A DNA stretch of 64,000 bases from Streptomyces flavotricini (GCF_020639365.1 NZ_JAINUL010000001.1:6049650-6113649); one strand, 5' to 3'; counted from the stretch's first letter, positions 1 through 8,363 are shown. Program-made: numbers and translations. Notes: generated by a model from the letters alone, not told the origin.

Positions 1-40
1 CGCCGTCGTACGTGACCGACACCTGCTCGAAGCGGATCAC
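1..40 (-). CDS. ABC/ECF transporter ATP-binding protein, 5' end only
   Basis: Only the first 13 codons are in the window. Reading leftwards from a GTG at 40 gives VIRFEQVSVTYDG, the usual first strand of an ABC ATPase, where the peptide runs towards the Walker A region. The GTG overlaps the TGA of the CbiQ-type gene (GTGA), so it is translationally coupled to it. By context it is the energising A component of the ECF transporter. Whether one or two ATPase domains follow, and whether a substrate-binding S component lies downstream, cannot be seen. Confidence 0.7.
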   Translation of the reverse strand, partial: MIRFEQVSVTYDG

Positions 41-1407
41 TGCGCTGACTCCTTCGGAGGTACGGGGGCGACGAACGCCGGCAGCAGCCCGATCAGGATC
101 GCCGCCGCCGGCCACAGGGGGAGGGACGGGGCGACCAGCGGGACGACGCCCGGCTGGAGGGCGGCCGGGTCGAGCGACCCGGCGCGGATCAAGGCGGCGG
201 CGACCGCCGCACCCGACCCGGCGACCACCCACGCGCGCCACCCCCACCGGTCGGGCCGGTAGCGGGTCCGGATGCTGCGCCGCCCGCCGAGGCGCAGGCC
301 GGCGAGTGCCAGGCCGAGCCCGATCGCGAGGACCGGCAGACCGTACGCGGCGCCCTCGGCGGCGAGCAGCCCGTACGTGCCGGCGCACATGCCGAGCAGC
401 CCGCCCAGGGTCAGGACGTTGGTGGTGTGCCGGACGGCGGGCGGGACCTGCGCGGTACGGCCGTAGCCGCGCGCGTCCATCGAGGCGGCGACGGCGACGG
501 AGCGCTCCAGCGCGCCCTCCAGGACGGGCAGGCCGATCTGGAGGATCGCCTTGACGCCGCCGGTGGGGCGCCCGCGCAGGCGGCGGGCGGTGCGCAGTCG
601 GGCGACGTCGGCGACCATGTTCGGCGCGAAGGTCATGGCGACGACGACGGCGACCCCGGCCTCGTAGAGGGCGGCCGGGAGGGACTTCAGCAGCCGCGCC
701 GGGTTGGCGAGGGCGTTGGCCGCGCCGACGCAGACGAGCAGGGCGGCCAGCTTGGCGCCGTCGTAGAAGGCGAAGACGAGCTGCTCGGCACTGACGCGCC
801 CGCCGAGGCGGATCCCCTGGGCCGCCCAGGCGGGCAGCGGTACCTCGGGGAGGGTGAACAGGACGTGCGCGCCGGGGATCGGGGAGCCGAGCAGCACGGA
901 GAAGAGGAGCCGGAGCCCGATGACGAAGAGGCCGAGCTTGAGGAACGCGCCGTAGGAACGGGCCCAGGGGGCGGCCGTCCGGCGGGCGGCCACGACGTAG
1001 CCGGCCACGCCGATGATCAGGCCGAGGAGCAGCGGATTGGTGGTGCGCGAGGCGGCGGTGGCGAGCCCGAGCGCCCAGAGCCACCACGCGCCCGCGTGCA
1101 GGGCGTTGCCCCGACGGGCCCGCGGAGCCGCCAGCCGGTGCACCCGGCCCGTCTTGTACGTCGGCCCCGACTCGGGACCACCCGCCCCGGCCGGCCCGGG
1201 CCCGGGCCGTGTCGGGCCTTCGTCCGCGGGCCGGCGGGGGCGGACCGTACCCGCGCGGCCCGCCGTGGCCCGCCGGAGGCCGCCGTATCCGCCGTACCCG
1301 CCGGCCCGGTTGGTCCTTCCGGCCCCGCGCGCACCGGCCACCGCCGCGTCCGTCGGCTCCGCCGGGCGGGGGGACTCGGGTGGGCCGGAGGTGGTGGGGG
1401 GTGTCAT
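37..1407 (-). CDS. ECF transporter transmembrane component, CbiQ/EcfT family
   Basis: 456 aa. The first ~100 residues are Gly/Pro/Arg-rich and probably disordered; the rest is hydrophobic with several membrane segments (for example WWLWALGLATAAS and LGLFVIGLRLLFSVLLG). Towards the middle it carries the cytoplasmic signature of EcfT proteins, with AASMDARGYGR as the Ala-x-Asp-Arg-Gly element that docks the ATPases. EcfT couples ATP hydrolysis to the S component. The ATG overlaps the stop of the upstream secreted-protein gene (ATGA), and the ATPase gene follows with a GTGA overlap. The cobalamin riboswitch upstream suggests B12 or cobalt as substrate; the substrate itself is inferred. Confidence 0.85.
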   Translation of the reverse strand: MTPPTTSGPPESPRPAEPTDAAVAGARGAGRTNRAGGYGGYGGLRRATAGRAGTVRPRRPADEGPTRPGPGPAGAGGPESGPTYKTGRVHRLAAPRARRGNALHAGAWWLWALGLATAASRTTNPLLLGLIIGVAGYVVAARRTAAPWARSYGAFLKLGLFVIGLRLLFSVLLGSPIPGAHVLFTLPEVPLPAWAAQGIRLGGRVSAEQLVFAFYDGAKLAALLVCVGAANALANPARLLKSLPAALYEAGVAVVVAMTFAPNMVADVARLRTARRLRGRPTGGVKAILQIGLPVLEGALERSVAVAASMDARGYGRTAQVPPAVRHTTNVLTLGGLLGMCAGTYGLLAAEGAAYGLPVLAIGLGLALAGLRLGGRRSIRTRYRPDRWGWRAWVVAGSGAAVAAALIRAGSLDPAALQPGVVPLVAPSLPLWPAAAILIGLLPAFVAPVPPKESAQ

Positions 1408-2087
1408 CGGCGGCGGCGGGACTGCCAGACCGCGGCCGCGGCCAGGGCGGCCACCGCCGCCAGGCCGACCAGCAGGGAGGTCGACGGGCCGCCGTCCGAA
1501 GGCTCGGCCTGCGCCGACGGCTCCGGCGTCGCGCTGGCGCGCGGCTGTTCTTCCGCCCGCGGCTTTTCCTCCGCGTCGGCGATCGGTTCGCCGCAGCCCT
1601 GCTTCGGGTAGCCCGAGACCGCGCACAGCAGCGCGGCGCTGTTGTAGCGGAGCGGCTTGGCGGCCTGCGCCAGGGCCTCGGCCGCCGTGGCGTCCGGGGC
1701 GACCTGGGCGCAGGCCGTGCGCGGGGCGTCCTGCGGCGGGGCGTCACCCGCCGGGGCGTCCGCCGGGACGCCGAAGTCCACGATCACCGCGATCCGCTTG
1801 CGGCCCTCCACGGCCGCGGTGGCCCCGCAGACCGCCGCGAAATCGGCCGCGGCGCGCGGCTTCGCCGCCTCGGCCGCCGCGTCCCGGCTCACCGAGAAGC
1901 GGAAGCCCAGGGCCGAGCCGTCCGCCGGGCGGGCCGTCGAGGGGCCCTGCGTGGCGTACTGCCACTGGCCTCCCGGGCCCTCCCAGAACGACCAGTAGCG
2001 GTAGCCCGCCGCCAGGGCCGGGGAGGACGCCAGGAGGGTGAGGAGGATGCCGAACGCGAGGACCAGCGGAGTCGGGCTGCGGCGCAT
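1404..2087 (-). CDS. Secreted, C-terminally anchored protein (SCO2322-like)
   Basis: 227 aa. It has an N-terminal signal peptide (LLTLLASSPALAA) and starts the mature part with GYRYWSFWEGPGGQWQYAT. A Pro/Ser/Glu-rich stalk leads to one C-terminal membrane helix followed by QSRRRR, so it should sit on the outer face of the membrane. The globular part resembles the Streptomyces family annotated as SCO2322-like; no enzymatic motif is visible. It lies between the toroid protein and CbiQ with one-base and four-base overlaps, so all are made together. A ligand-capture role for cobalamin or cobalt is inferred from the riboswitch and the transporter only. Confidence 0.7.
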   Translation of the reverse strand: MRRSPTPLVLAFGILLTLLASSPALAAGYRYWSFWEGPGGQWQYATQGPSTARPADGSALGFRFSVSRDAAAEAAKPRAAADFAAVCGATAAVEGRKRIAVIVDFGVPADAPAGDAPPQDAPRTACAQVAPDATAAEALAQAAKPLRYNSAALLCAVSGYPKQGCGEPIADAEEKPRAEEQPRASATPEPSAQAEPSDGGPSTSLLVGLAAVAALAAAAVWQSRRRR

Positions 2088-3355
2088 CAGAGCTGGTTCT
2101 TCTTCCGGCGGCCGCTCAGCAGGACGCCGATGCCCATGCCGGCCGCCAGGCCCGCGCCCACGATCCACCAGACGTTCGAGTCGTCGCCCCCGTCCTTCGC
2201 GTCCGACGCGTTCGGCTTGGGCTCCGCCGTCGCGGAGGTCTGCGGGGCCGGGCCCGTCGCGTTCAGGGCCGTCACCAGGTCGGTGCCGCCGAACGACTTC
2301 GGGTCCGTGCCCGTCGCGTGCGCGGCCAGGACCAGGGTGGCGAGGGCCGCCGGGCTGTCCTTGGCCCACTCCGCCGAATTCGTCTTCAGCCACTCCAGCG
2401 CGCCCGCCGCCGACTGCTTGTGCCCGGCCGCGGCCAGGGCGATCACCGCGTCGGCGGTGTTGCCGGTGTCCGCGGTCGGCTGGTCCGCGCCCGGGGTGAC
2501 GGCCGTGAGGTGGCCGTCCTTCTTCAGCGTCTCGGCCAGGTAGCCGGCCGCGCCCTGCGCCGCGCCCGCCGGGTCGGCCGCGCCCGCCGGGTCGGCGGCG
2601 CCCGCCGGGCAGGCCGGCGCGGCCGCGGGGGTGTCCGTGGACGAGGGGGAGACGACAGAGCCCTGGCCCAGGCCGGCCAGGACGGCGGCGGCCGTGGCGT
2701 CGGCGTCGGCCGGGAGCTTGCCGTCCGGCGCCGGCTGGTACCCGAAGGCACCCCGGCCGGCGGCCGGCTCGGCGGCGCAGCCCAGCCGGAAGGCGAGCAG
2801 GCCCTCGTACGCGGACTTGCCGGCCTTCGACTTCACCTCGGCCGGCTTCTCGCCCGCCACCGCCAGCGCGCTGATGACGATGGACGTGGAGTTGCCCTCG
2901 CTCGGAGTGCCGGGGACGAAGGCCCAGCCGCCGTCCTCGTTCTGGACGGACTTCAGCCAGTCCACGGCCTTCTTCACGACAGCGTCCCGGCCGCCCGTGG
3001 CCTTCAGCGCCTGCACCGCCATCGCGGTGGCGTTCGTGTCGAACATCGTCTTGTCGTCGCAGGCCGTGGCCGCGTCCGCGCGGAAGGAGGCGAAGCCGCC
3101 GTTCGCGCACTGCTGCCCGGCGAGCCAGTCGACGGCCTCCTTGGCCGGCTTCACGCCGACCGTGTTCTGCGCCAGCAGCGCGAAGGACTGCCGCCACACG
3201 CCGTCGTACGTCGGGTCCTTCTTGCCGTAGAGGCCGGAGGGGATCACCGGGGCCGGCGGCGTGGAGGGGGAGGGCGCGGCGAGGGCTGCGGGGGCGGCGC
3301 CCGCGCAGAGCACGGCGGAGGCGGCGAGCGCGGCGGCGCTGCGGCGGACGTTCAT
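2087..3355 (-). CDS. Secreted alpha/alpha-toroid (prenyltransferase/squalene-cyclase-like repeat) protein, membrane anchored
   Basis: 422 aa. A signal peptide (MNVRRSAAALAASAVLCAG onwards) is followed by repeats of the terpene-cyclase/intrinsic-factor toroid type: AVDWLAGQQCANGGFASF, then AVDWLKSVQNEDGGWAF, each with N/D-G-G-W/F. A short direct repeat near 2565-2610 encodes AGAADPAG units. A Pro/Lys linker and a C-terminal helix ending GRRKKNQL anchor it. Transcobalamin and intrinsic factor share this toroid fold, and the gene is the first one behind a cobalamin riboswitch, so an extracellular B12-binding role is a reasonable inference. Terpene cyclase activity is unlikely because no DxDD motif is seen and the protein is exported. 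Confidence 0.75.
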   Translation of the reverse strand: MNVRRSAAALAASAVLCAGAAPAALAAPSPSTPPAPVIPSGLYGKKDPTYDGVWRQSFALLAQNTVGVKPAKEAVDWLAGQQCANGGFASFRADAATACDDKTMFDTNATAMAVQALKATGGRDAVVKKAVDWLKSVQNEDGGWAFVPGTPSEGNSTSIVISALAVAGEKPAEVKSKAGKSAYEGLLAFRLGCAAEPAAGRGAFGYQPAPDGKLPADADATAAAVLAGLGQGSVVSPSSTDTPAAAPACPAGAADPAGAADPAGAAQGAAGYLAETLKKDGHLTAVTPGADQPTADTGNTADAVIALAAAGHKQSAAGALEWLKTNSAEWAKDSPAALATLVLAAHATGTDPKSFGGTDLVTALNATGPAPQTSATAEPKPNASDAKDGGDDSNVWWIVGAGLAAGMGIGVLLSGRRKKNQL

Positions 3356-3469
3356 GGGGGCGGATGCCTCTCGTGCTGGGGAGCAGGAGAGCAGGCCCGC
3401 ACAGGGCACCGGGCTCCGGCTCCGTTTACCTCGACGGTGCCGGCCGCCGGGGACTCCGGCGGCGCGAGC

Positions 3470-3605
3470 CGCGCACCTCGCGTACGGGGCATTCCGACTC
3501 CCCGCCCGGCAGGGGCCTGGGCGGGTCACGGTTGCGGGTCAGCGCCGGAATCGCACCGGCTTCCCCCCGTACGGAAGGGTGGACGACGGGTTCACTGTAC
3601 CGGCC
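3470..3605 (-). promoter_or_regulatory. Cobalamin riboswitch
   Basis: On the minus strand the leader reads GGAAGCCGGTGCGATTCCGG (about 3564-3545), then GCTGACCCGCAACCGTGA, and then the B12-box-like GGGGAGTCGGAATGCC (about 3503-3488). These are the conserved core elements of the cobalamin (adenosylcobalamin) riboswitch, in the right order. It lies about 115-250 bases upstream of the toroid-protein start, in a 310-base gap that holds nothing else. High B12 is expected to switch the whole transporter operon off. Exact borders are approximate. Confidence 0.88.
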
Positions 3606-3665
3606 CGTAGCAGTCCGGAAGGGTGGCGTCCGGCCGTAGCGCCCCTTACCGCGGGCCCGTCGCCG

Positions 3666-4829
3666 TCACAGTGCGCGGTACGTGACCGGGTCGCTGCCCG
3701 GGACCGCCTCCGCCCGGCCCTGCTTCACCAGCCGCCGCAGGTGGGCTTCCGCCTCCGAGACGGCGATGTTGCGGGAGCCGTACGGGATCTGCTCCCAGGG
3801 CCGGTTCCACTCCATGCGCTCCGCCAGCTCCCACGGGGTCAGCGGCTCGGCCAGCAGTTCCCGGAGGCCGGTCAGCCGCTCCTCGTGGTGGCGCAGCAGC
3901 TCGCGCACCCGGGCCGGGGCGTCGGTGAAGGCGTGCTGGTGGGCCGGGAGGACCTCGGCCGGGTCGAGGCGGCCGATGCGTTCGAGGGAGTCGAGGTAGT
4001 CGCCGAGGGGGTCGGTGACCAGCTCGGACGACGGGTCCTCGTAGAGGCCGATGTGCGGGGAGATACCGGGCAGCAGGTGGTCCCCGGAGAAGAGGCGGCC
4101 GTGGCCGGGGAGGTCCGCCGGATGCCGCTCCTCCAGGTGGAGGCAGACGTGGCCGGGGGTGTGCCCCGGGGTCCAGATGGCGCGCAGGCGGCGTCCGGCG
4201 AGGGGGAGCAGCTCGCCGGGGACGATCTCCCGGTCGGGGACCGCGGCCCGCAGGCCGGGCAGGCGCGGGCCCCTCCCGTGCCGAACGCCACGGGGGAGCG
4301 TGCCGGCGGCCCGCAGGGGGGCGATGTGCTCCGCGGGGGCTCCGGCGGCGGCCAGCTTCTCGCTCATGTAGTCCAACCAGGTGCCGGGCTCGGCGGAGCG
4401 GGTCCGTACGACGACCTCGGTGTCGGCGGCGTGCATGGCGATCCAGGCCCCGGACGCCTCGCGGACCCGGCCGGACAGGCCGTGGTGGTCGGGGTGGTGG
4501 TGGGTGATGACCACGCCGTGGACGTCGGCGATCGCGGTGCCGAGCGCGTCCAGGCCGGCCACGAGGGTGTCCCAGGACTCCGGGTCGTCCCAGCCGGTGT
4601 CGATGAGGACCGGGCCGCGGTCGGTGTCGAGGACGTGGACGAGGGTGTGGCCCAGCGGGTTGTCGGGGATCGGGACCTTGATGCCGCGGACGCCGCCGCC
4701 GTGGTCGGTGACGTGGGGGGTGATCGGGGGCGCGGCGGGGGCGGCGGGGGGCGTGGCCCCGGGGCCGACGGGCGGTGCGGCCTGCGGAGTCGTGTCCTGG
4801 GCCGTGTCCTGAGGCGTGTCCTGAGACAT
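3666..4829 (-). CDS. MBL-fold metallo-hydrolase
   Basis: 387 aa. After an Ala/Pro/Thr-rich N-terminus comes the metallo-beta-lactamase fold with THHHPDHHG at 109-117 (the HxHxDH metal motif), then TPGHTPGH, SGDHLLPG and a final LPAHQHAF segment, followed by a C-terminal winged-helix-like tail of about 70 residues. Glyoxalase II and acyl-hydrolase families share this layout; the substrate is unknown. The gene is divergent from the aldehyde dehydrogenase, and KstR-like boxes lie in the shared 214-base gap, so it probably belongs to the same lipid-catabolic regulon, perhaps as a thioesterase (inference). Confidence 0.82.
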   Translation of the reverse strand: MSQDTPQDTAQDTTPQAAPPVGPGATPPAAPAAPPITPHVTDHGGGVRGIKVPIPDNPLGHTLVHVLDTDRGPVLIDTGWDDPESWDTLVAGLDALGTAIADVHGVVITHHHPDHHGLSGRVREASGAWIAMHAADTEVVVRTRSAEPGTWLDYMSEKLAAAGAPAEHIAPLRAAGTLPRGVRHGRGPRLPGLRAAVPDREIVPGELLPLAGRRLRAIWTPGHTPGHVCLHLEERHPADLPGHGRLFSGDHLLPGISPHIGLYEDPSSELVTDPLGDYLDSLERIGRLDPAEVLPAHQHAFTDAPARVRELLRHHEERLTGLRELLAEPLTPWELAERMEWNRPWEQIPYGSRNIAVSEAEAHLRRLVKQGRAEAVPGSDPVTYRAL

Positions 4830-4882
4830 GAGGGCTCCCTGTCTGCGCCCGGCCGCGTCTGTGCCGCCGGGCCCACTCTCAC

Positions 4883-4896
4883 GAGAACGTGTTCCA
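4883..4896. promoter_or_regulatory. KstR-like box, one mismatch
   Basis: GAGAACGTGTTCCA matches TnnAACnnGTTnnA at 7 of 8 fixed positions (first T is G). It lies 54 bases upstream of the MBL-hydrolase start. The consensus is the established KstR operator of mycobacteria; binding here is inferred. Confidence 0.5.
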
Positions 4897-4995
4897 GTAG
4901 TCGCCCAAGTCGACCATCTGTGGGCGGTTCTGACTAGTCGCAACCCACTGTTGGATCTTCCGGGCCGTTCCGTCCTGGCCGTGGACTCCTCTAAC

Positions 4996-5009
4996 TAGAA
5001 CTGGTATCA
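4996..5009. promoter_or_regulatory. KstR-like box inside a 16-base inverted repeat
   Basis: TAGAACTGGTATCA matches TnnAACnnGTTnnA at 7 of 8 fixed positions (GTA for GTT). It overlaps a perfect inverted repeat, GAACTG-GTAT-CAGTTC at 4998-5013, 30 bases upstream of the aldehyde dehydrogenase ATG and directly before its ribosome binding site, a position suited to repression. Confidence 0.5.
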
Positions 5010-5043
5010 GTTCGGGAACGCCAAGCCGCAGGAGGCAGCAGCC

Positions 5044-6507
5044 ATGACCGAGCTCGTGGAACACGGACACCTGTTCATCGGCGGGGAGTGGACGGATCCG
5101 CTGGGCACCGACACGATCGAGATCGTCTCCCCCCACACCGAGCAGGTCATCGGCAGCGTCCCGCACGCCTCCCGCGCGGACGTGGACCGCGCCGTCGCGG
5201 TCGCGCGCAAGGCCTTCGACGAGGGGCCCTGGCCCCGGATGTCCCTGGAAGAGCGGATCGCCGTCGTCACCCGGATCAAGGACGCGATCGCCGTCCGGCA
5301 CGAGGAGATCGCCCGGTCGATCAGCTCGCAGAACGGGTCCCCGTACTCCTGGAGCGTCCTCGCGCAGGCGCTCGGCCCGATGATGGTCTACGACGCCGCG
5401 ATCCAGGTCGCGCGCGCCTACCCGTACGAGGAGCACCGCCAGGGGGCGCTCGGGCCGATCCTGGTGCGCCGGGAGCCGGTGGGCGTGGTGGCGGCCGTCA
5501 TCCCGTGGAACGTGCCGCAGTTCGTGGCCGCCGCGAAGCTGGCGCCCGCGCTGCTGACGGGGTCGACGGTGATCCTGAAGCCGTCCCCCGAGTCGCCGCT
5601 GGACTCCTACATCCTCGCCGACATCGCCCGCGAGGCCGGGCTGCCGGAGGGGGTGCTGTCGATCCTGCCCGCCGACCGGGAGGTCAGCGAGTACCTGGTC
5701 GGCCACCCCGGTGTCGACAAGGTGGCCTTCACCGGCTCGGTCGCGGCCGGCCGGCGCGTGATGGAGGTCGCCGCCCGCAACCTGACGCGGGTCACGCTCG
5801 AACTCGGCGGCAAGTCCGCCGCCGTGATCCTGCCGGACGCCGACCTGGAGCCGGCCATCGCCGGCATCGTCCCGGCGGCCTGGATGAACAACGGGCAGGC
5901 CTGCGTGGCCCAGACCCGGGTGCTCGCGCCGCGCAGCCGGTACGAGGAGGTCGCGGAGGCGCTCGCGGCCGCGGCCGGGGCGCTGGTGGTCGGCGACCCG
6001 CTGGACCCGGCGACGCAGCTCGGGCCGCTGGTGGCCAGGCGCCAGCAGCAGCGGTCGCTGGACTACATCCGGATCGGGCAGGAGGAGGGCGCGAAGGTCC
6101 TGGCGGGCGGCGGCCGCCCGGCGGGGCTGGAGCGGGGCTGGTACGTGGAACCGACGCTCTTCGGGGACGTGGACAACTCGATGCGGATCGCCCGCGAGGA
6201 GATCTTCGGGCCGGTCGTCTGTCTGATCCCGTACGCGGACGAGGCGGAGGCGGTACGGGTCGCCAACGACTCGGAGTTCGGTCTGAGCGGCAGCGTCTGG
6301 ACGGGGGACGTCGAGCACGGCATCGACTTCGCCCGGCAGGTGCGGACGGGCACCTTCAACGTGAACACCTTCAGCCTGGACATGCTGGGGCCGTTCGGCG
6401 GCTACAAGAACAGCGGTGTGGGGCGGGAGTTCGGGCCCGAGGGGCTGAGCGAGTACCTGGAGCACAAGATGATCCACCTGCCGGCGGGCTACGCGGCGGG
6501 TGCCTGA
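5044..6507 (+). CDS. NAD(P)-dependent aldehyde dehydrogenase
   Basis: 487 aa, full family length. It oxidises an aldehyde to the acid through a covalent thiohemiacetal. Visible signatures are IPWNVPQF (~153), ILKPSPESP (~177), FTGS (229-232), the general-base region LELGGKS with Glu253, NNGQACVAQ with catalytic Cys287, and EEIFGPV near the C-terminus. GCAGGAGGCAGCAGCC before the ATG is a good ribosome binding site. Its stop overlaps the start of the ferredoxin gene (TGATG). KstR-like boxes upstream and the ferredoxin partner suggest a role in oxidising a side-chain aldehyde during steroid or terpenoid breakdown; the actual substrate is unknown. Confidence 0.92.
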   Translation: MTELVEHGHLFIGGEWTDPLGTDTIEIVSPHTEQVIGSVPHASRADVDRAVAVARKAFDEGPWPRMSLEERIAVVTRIKDAIAVRHEEIARSISSQNGSPYSWSVLAQALGPMMVYDAAIQVARAYPYEEHRQGALGPILVRREPVGVVAAVIPWNVPQFVAAAKLAPALLTGSTVILKPSPESPLDSYILADIAREAGLPEGVLSILPADREVSEYLVGHPGVDKVAFTGSVAAGRRVMEVAARNLTRVTLELGGKSAAVILPDADLEPAIAGIVPAAWMNNGQACVAQTRVLAPRSRYEEVAEALAAAAGALVVGDPLDPATQLGPLVARRQQQRSLDYIRIGQEEGAKVLAGGGRPAGLERGWYVEPTLFGDVDNSMRIAREEIFGPVVCLIPYADEAEAVRVANDSEFGLSGSVWTGDVEHGIDFARQVRTGTFNVNTFSLDMLGPFGGYKNSGVGREFGPEGLSEYLEHKMIHLPAGYAAGA

Positions 6508-6740
6508 TGGGCGACCGCTGGGTGGTGGAGGTCGACCGGGGGGTCTGCATCGGCTCGGGCATGTGCGTGAACCACGCGCCGGAGGGCTTCGCGCTGGACT
6601 CGGCGCGCCAGTCGCATCCGCGGGATCCGGAGACGGACGCGAACGAACCGGTCCTGACGGCGGCGGAGGGCTGCCCGGTGGAGGCCATCCTGATCACGCT
6701 GGCCGGGAGCGGGGAGGCGGTGTTCCCGCCGGAGGAGTAG
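6507..6740 (+). CDS. [3Fe-4S]-type ferredoxin
   Basis: 77 aa. CIGSGMC followed later by EGCPVEAI gives the three-cysteine pattern C-x5-C...CP of the small 3Fe-4S ferredoxins that feed electrons to bacterial cytochromes P450. It starts within the stop codon of the aldehyde dehydrogenase gene, so it is translationally coupled. No P450 gene is in the window; the partner may be encoded elsewhere. In mycobacteria such ferredoxins sit in steroid and cyclic-terpene regulons, which agrees with the KstR-like sites here. Confidence 0.87.
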   Translation: MGDRWVVEVDRGVCIGSGMCVNHAPEGFALDSARQSHPRDPETDANEPVLTAAEGCPVEAILITLAGSGEAVFPPEE

Positions 6741-6904
6741 GGGGGAGGAGGGATGGGGCGGTTCGCGACGGATCGCCGCGCGCTCCTCCCGGAACGGCGT
6801 CCGGCGGCCGTCCGGGGCTGCTCGCACACCGTGTGGCGTCCGGTCGACCGGGGTGGGGCGGGGAGCAGCATGGAGAGGGGAGGTGTGAAGGGGGAGGCGT
6901 CACC

Positions 6905-7039
6905 ATGAACGGACCCGGCCGGCCGGCTCTCGCCGGAGTCCTCATCGTCTCCTCGGCCGGACTCTTCCCGGCGGCCCATGCCATGGCGGCCTCGCCCACC
7001 CTGGTCACCGCCACCTGCACGGCCAGGGCCGGCCCGTGA
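6905..7039 (+). CDS. Short secreted-leader ORF, probably the 5' part of the next gene
   Basis: 44 aa starting ATG (GGAGG-containing leader just upstream). The sequence VLIVSSAGLFPAAHAMA is a convincing signal peptide, then SPTLVTATCTARAGP and stop. The stop overlaps the GTG of the following ORF, which continues in another frame with a secreted-looking sequence that has no signal of its own. The simplest reading is one small secreted protein split by a frameshift near 7030; two overlapping genes remain possible. Confidence 0.45.
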   Translation: MNGPGRPALAGVLIVSSAGLFPAAHAMAASPTLVTATCTARAGP

Positions 7040-7407
7040 ACACCGTGACGCTCACGGTCTCCGGGTTCCGTGGTGACATGCGGGTGACGGAGACGGGCAG
7101 CAACGCCTCGAAGATCATCCACAAGGGCACTCCGACGATCTCGATGCCGGCGCCGGGCAGCTACGTCGTCGAGTGGTCCAACGCACCGACCCCCGCGGAG
7201 AGCCGGCGCACCACGTGCGCCGGCGACAGCACGACGACGAACCAGGGGGAGGACCAATACGGCACGGGCTTCCAGCAAGGACTCAAGGAAACCCTCGCGA
7301 CCTGCCAGAAGAACGCGCCGAAGCAGCTCGCACCGGACCCGAACTGGCGGGCCGGCTACGACAAGGGCGCCGAGACCGCGCTCAACAGCAAGCGCTGCGC
7401 CGACTGA
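7036..7407 (+). CDS. Small hypothetical protein, probably the mature part of a secreted protein
   Basis: 123 aa in a frame different from the leader ORF at 6905-7039. It begins VNTVTLTVSGFRGDMRVTETG, a beta-rich stretch, and ends with GFQQGLKETLATCQKNA and WRAGYDKGAETALNSKRCAD. Three cysteines fit an exported protein. It has no ribosome binding site or signal peptide of its own, so expression probably depends on the upstream ORF or on an intact frame in relatives. No family recognised. Confidence 0.5.
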   Translation: MNTVTLTVSGFRGDMRVTETGSNASKIIHKGTPTISMPAPGSYVVEWSNAPTPAESRRTTCAGDSTTTNQGEDQYGTGFQQGLKETLATCQKNAPKQLAPDPNWRAGYDKGAETALNSKRCAD

Positions 7408-7468
7408 CGAACCCCGCCGCCTCCGGAGCCCGGCCCGGCCCGGCCCGCCGTCCCCGCCGACCCCCGTT

Positions 7469-8113
7469 TCAGGCCGAATCCGGGGACCCCGGCCCCGCCC
7501 CAGGCGCCGTCAGGGTGATCAGGCGGCACACCGTTTCGATGTCGATCTTGACCTGGGCGATCGAGGCGCGGCCCGAGAGCCAGGTGATCAGCGCCGAGTG
7601 CCAGGTGTGCTCGATCACCCGGACCGCCGAGAGCTGTTCCGCCGTCGGCGGGGCCTCCAGGCCCATCGCGTCCAGGATGATCGCCGTGGTCAGCCGGGAC
7701 ACCGTGTCCACCTCGGGGCTCACGCTGCGGTCCGCGAACGTCAGCGCGCGGACCATCGCGTCGGCGAGGTGCGGTTCCCGCTGCAGCGCCCGGAAGGCGC
7801 GCATCAGGGTCTCCGCGACCCGGGCGGCCGGGTCCTCGCCCGCCGGGGGGCGTTTGCGCAGTGTCGTGTGCATGTGCTGCAGCTGGTCCTGCATGGTGGC
7901 GACGAGCAGGTGCACCTTCGAAGGGAAGTACCGGTACAGGGTGCCCAGCGCGACCCCGGCCGCCTCGGCGACCTCCCGCATCTGGACGGCGTCGAAGCCG
8001 CCCCGGCTGGCCAGCTGCGCGCTGGCGTGCAGGATCCGGCGGCGGCGCGCCTCCTGGCGCTCCGTCAAGGGAGGGGACGCCGTCATCGCGACGGCTTTCG
8101 CATCCGCTGTCAT
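7469..8113 (-). CDS. kstR: TetR-family regulator, KstR-like
   Basis: 214 aa. The N-terminal helix-turn-helix reads FDAVQMREVAEAAGVALGTL then YRYFPSKVHLL, which closely resembles my recollection of mycobacterial KstR (YEAVQMRAVADRADVAVGTL, YRYFPSKVHLL). The C-terminal ligand domain keeps ALITWLSGRASIAQV and a conserved tail. KstR is the repressor of cholesterol and steroid side-chain degradation genes and is released by steroid CoA thioesters. Three exact and two near-exact KstR boxes occur in this window, before genes of matching function. The symbol is assigned by resemblance. An alternative ATG lies nine codons in. Confidence 0.8.
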   Translation of the reverse strand: MTADAKAVAMTASPPLTERQEARRRRILHASAQLASRGGFDAVQMREVAEAAGVALGTLYRYFPSKVHLLVATMQDQLQHMHTTLRKRPPAGEDPAARVAETLMRAFRALQREPHLADAMVRALTFADRSVSPEVDTVSRLTTAIILDAMGLEAPPTAEQLSAVRVIEHTWHSALITWLSGRASIAQVKIDIETVCRLITLTAPGAGPGSPDSA

Positions 8114-8296
8114 CTGTCCCGTTCCATGGCGTTCCGTGTCGTTGCGGTGCTGACTTCCTGGCTGTTCGCGTCGTGTGCCGACAGGTGATCGGCAGTCAGC
8201 ATGTCAGGCGTCGAAGCCGTGGCGCGAATCACCTGCTCCGCCTCTTACGGTGTGGTTTCCGGCCGGTAGATTCAATGGTCTTCGACGGATCAAGTC

Positions 8297-8310
8297 TGAA
8301 ACTTGTTCTA
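8297..8310. promoter_or_regulatory. KstR-like box
   Basis: TGAAACTTGTTCTA matches TnnAACnnGTTnnA at all eight fixed positions. It lies in the divergent 250-base gap between kstR and the glycosyltransferase, 54 bases before the latter's GTG. It could serve autoregulation, control of the glycosyltransferase operon, or both. The surrounding 8240-8345 stretch is clearly less GC-rich than its neighbours, as expected for a promoter. Confidence 0.65.
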
Positions 8311-8363
8311 CATTATGCGAGCGGTTACGCTCCGGCGAAAGTGCAGGGAGAAGGGGGCCGAGA

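Noticed and set aside
4929..4939. CTGACTAGTCG as a fourth CTGAC-N5-GTCAG copy
   Set aside because: Spacing and right arm do not match; only the short GACTAGTC palindrome remains.
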